A stretch of 64,000 bases of DNA from Clostridiaceae bacterium. GTDB lineage: Bacteria > Bacillota > Clostridia > Peptostreptococcales > Peptostreptococcaceae. Location of the stretch: the NCBI GenBank assembly GCA_902362365.1, contig CABIVQ010000007.1, positions 1 through 64,000 on the forward strand. Reading direction: 5' to 3'. This document shows positions 63,832-64,000 of the stretch, one piece after another (the stretch's first letter is position 1; each line of letters opens with the position of its first letter). The position numbers were made by a program, and so were the translations under genes. The notes under the pieces were generated by a model. The model saw only the letters and a program-made list of their open reading frames with translations, was not told where the DNA came from and did no database searches.

Positions 63832-64000
63832 ATGGGTAGTATAAAATTTAAATGTCGCAATGAGGGCAGATTTGTATTTTGTGAATGCAGTAGATTTATA
63901 TGCTGTGGAAATGGTAGGTTTACATGTTGCGACAGAGACAGATGTTGTGACAGAGATAGAGACAGAGATAGAGATAGAGACAGAGATAGAGACAGAGATA
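63832..64000 (+). CDS. Cys-rich protein with Asp-Arg repeat, cut by the window end
   Basis: At least 56 codons. After MGSIKFKCRNEGRFVF it has Cys-rich CECSRFICCGNGRFTCC, then CDRDRCC and an uninterrupted Asp-Arg dipeptide run to the edge. DNA for the run is a 6/12-base tandem repeat (GAYAGA, GAC/GAT alternating). SD AAAGGAG. Cys-rich, low-complexity proteins of this kind occur in spore coats; the role here is a guess. Confidence 0.75.
   Translation, partial: MGSIKFKCRNEGRFVFCECSRFICCGNGRFTCCDRDRCCDRDRDRDRDRDRDRDRD

Overview
The window is very AT-rich, with purine-rich Shine-Dalgarno sites and many U-tailed hairpin terminators. It carries the dnaG-sigA-trmK-nif3 housekeeping order typical of Clostridia. 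Together with a folate-linked corrinoid O-demethylase-type cluster, this suggests a Peptostreptococcaceae-like (possibly acetogenic) clostridium; the genus is inference. No rRNA, tRNA or CRISPR array was seen.

Layout: (1) 0.4-5.6 kb: primase, primary sigma factor, tRNA m1A22 methyltransferase and a Nif3-like protein. (2) 5.8-7.7 kb: an orphan sensor histidine kinase. (3) 7.9-20.1 kb: a one-carbon module with three UroD-family methyltransferases (MT-I type), an MFS carrier, two PucR-type regulators, a pterin-binding methyltransferase (MT-II type), a corrinoid protein, a DUF2284 protein and a RACo-type reductive activator. The likely flow is methyl donor -> MT-I -> corrinoid protein -> MT-II -> tetrahydrofolate, with RACo repairing oxidised cobalt. 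(4) 20.2-33.7 kb: a Smr-less MutS2-like ATPase behind an unusual leader, a frameshifted secreted protein, a PotD-like lipoprotein, GNAT, ECF sigma/DUF4179/VanZ, aminotransferase, rhodanese, MATE and threonine dehydratase. (5) 34-41.1 kb: an alpha-galactoside/sucrose operon (GPH permease, AraC regulator, GH36 alpha-galactosidase, fructokinase, sucrose phosphorylase) in which the permease and the phosphorylase each carry a one-base frameshift.

(6) 41.2-63.4 kb: an accessory patchwork. Small membrane-protein and lipoprotein genes sit between recurring 5' (module A) and 3' (module B plus hairpin) sequences. There is a 0.4-kb direct duplication with a third partial copy, a ~95-bp inverted repeat pair 13 kb apart, an IS1595-type transposase remnant, and decayed genes (GNAT, nucleoside deaminase, TIR-like, Cys-rich KTR, sugar dehydrogenase with an in-frame TAG). 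A phage-satellite-like primase-helicase is followed by a cluster of TGACA/TGTCA repeats. Intact genes here include a metallophosphoesterase, a ferredoxin-nitroreductase with divergent HxlR regulator, a Cys-rich propeller-like protein and an ABC-F ATPase behind an apparent attenuator. (7) The right edge cuts a Cys-rich protein with a growing Asp-Arg repeat.

The most unusual signals are the A/B cassette-like modules, the shared promoter/operator block in the methyltransferase cluster, the leader switch before the MutS2-like gene, and the primase-helicase/iteron pair.
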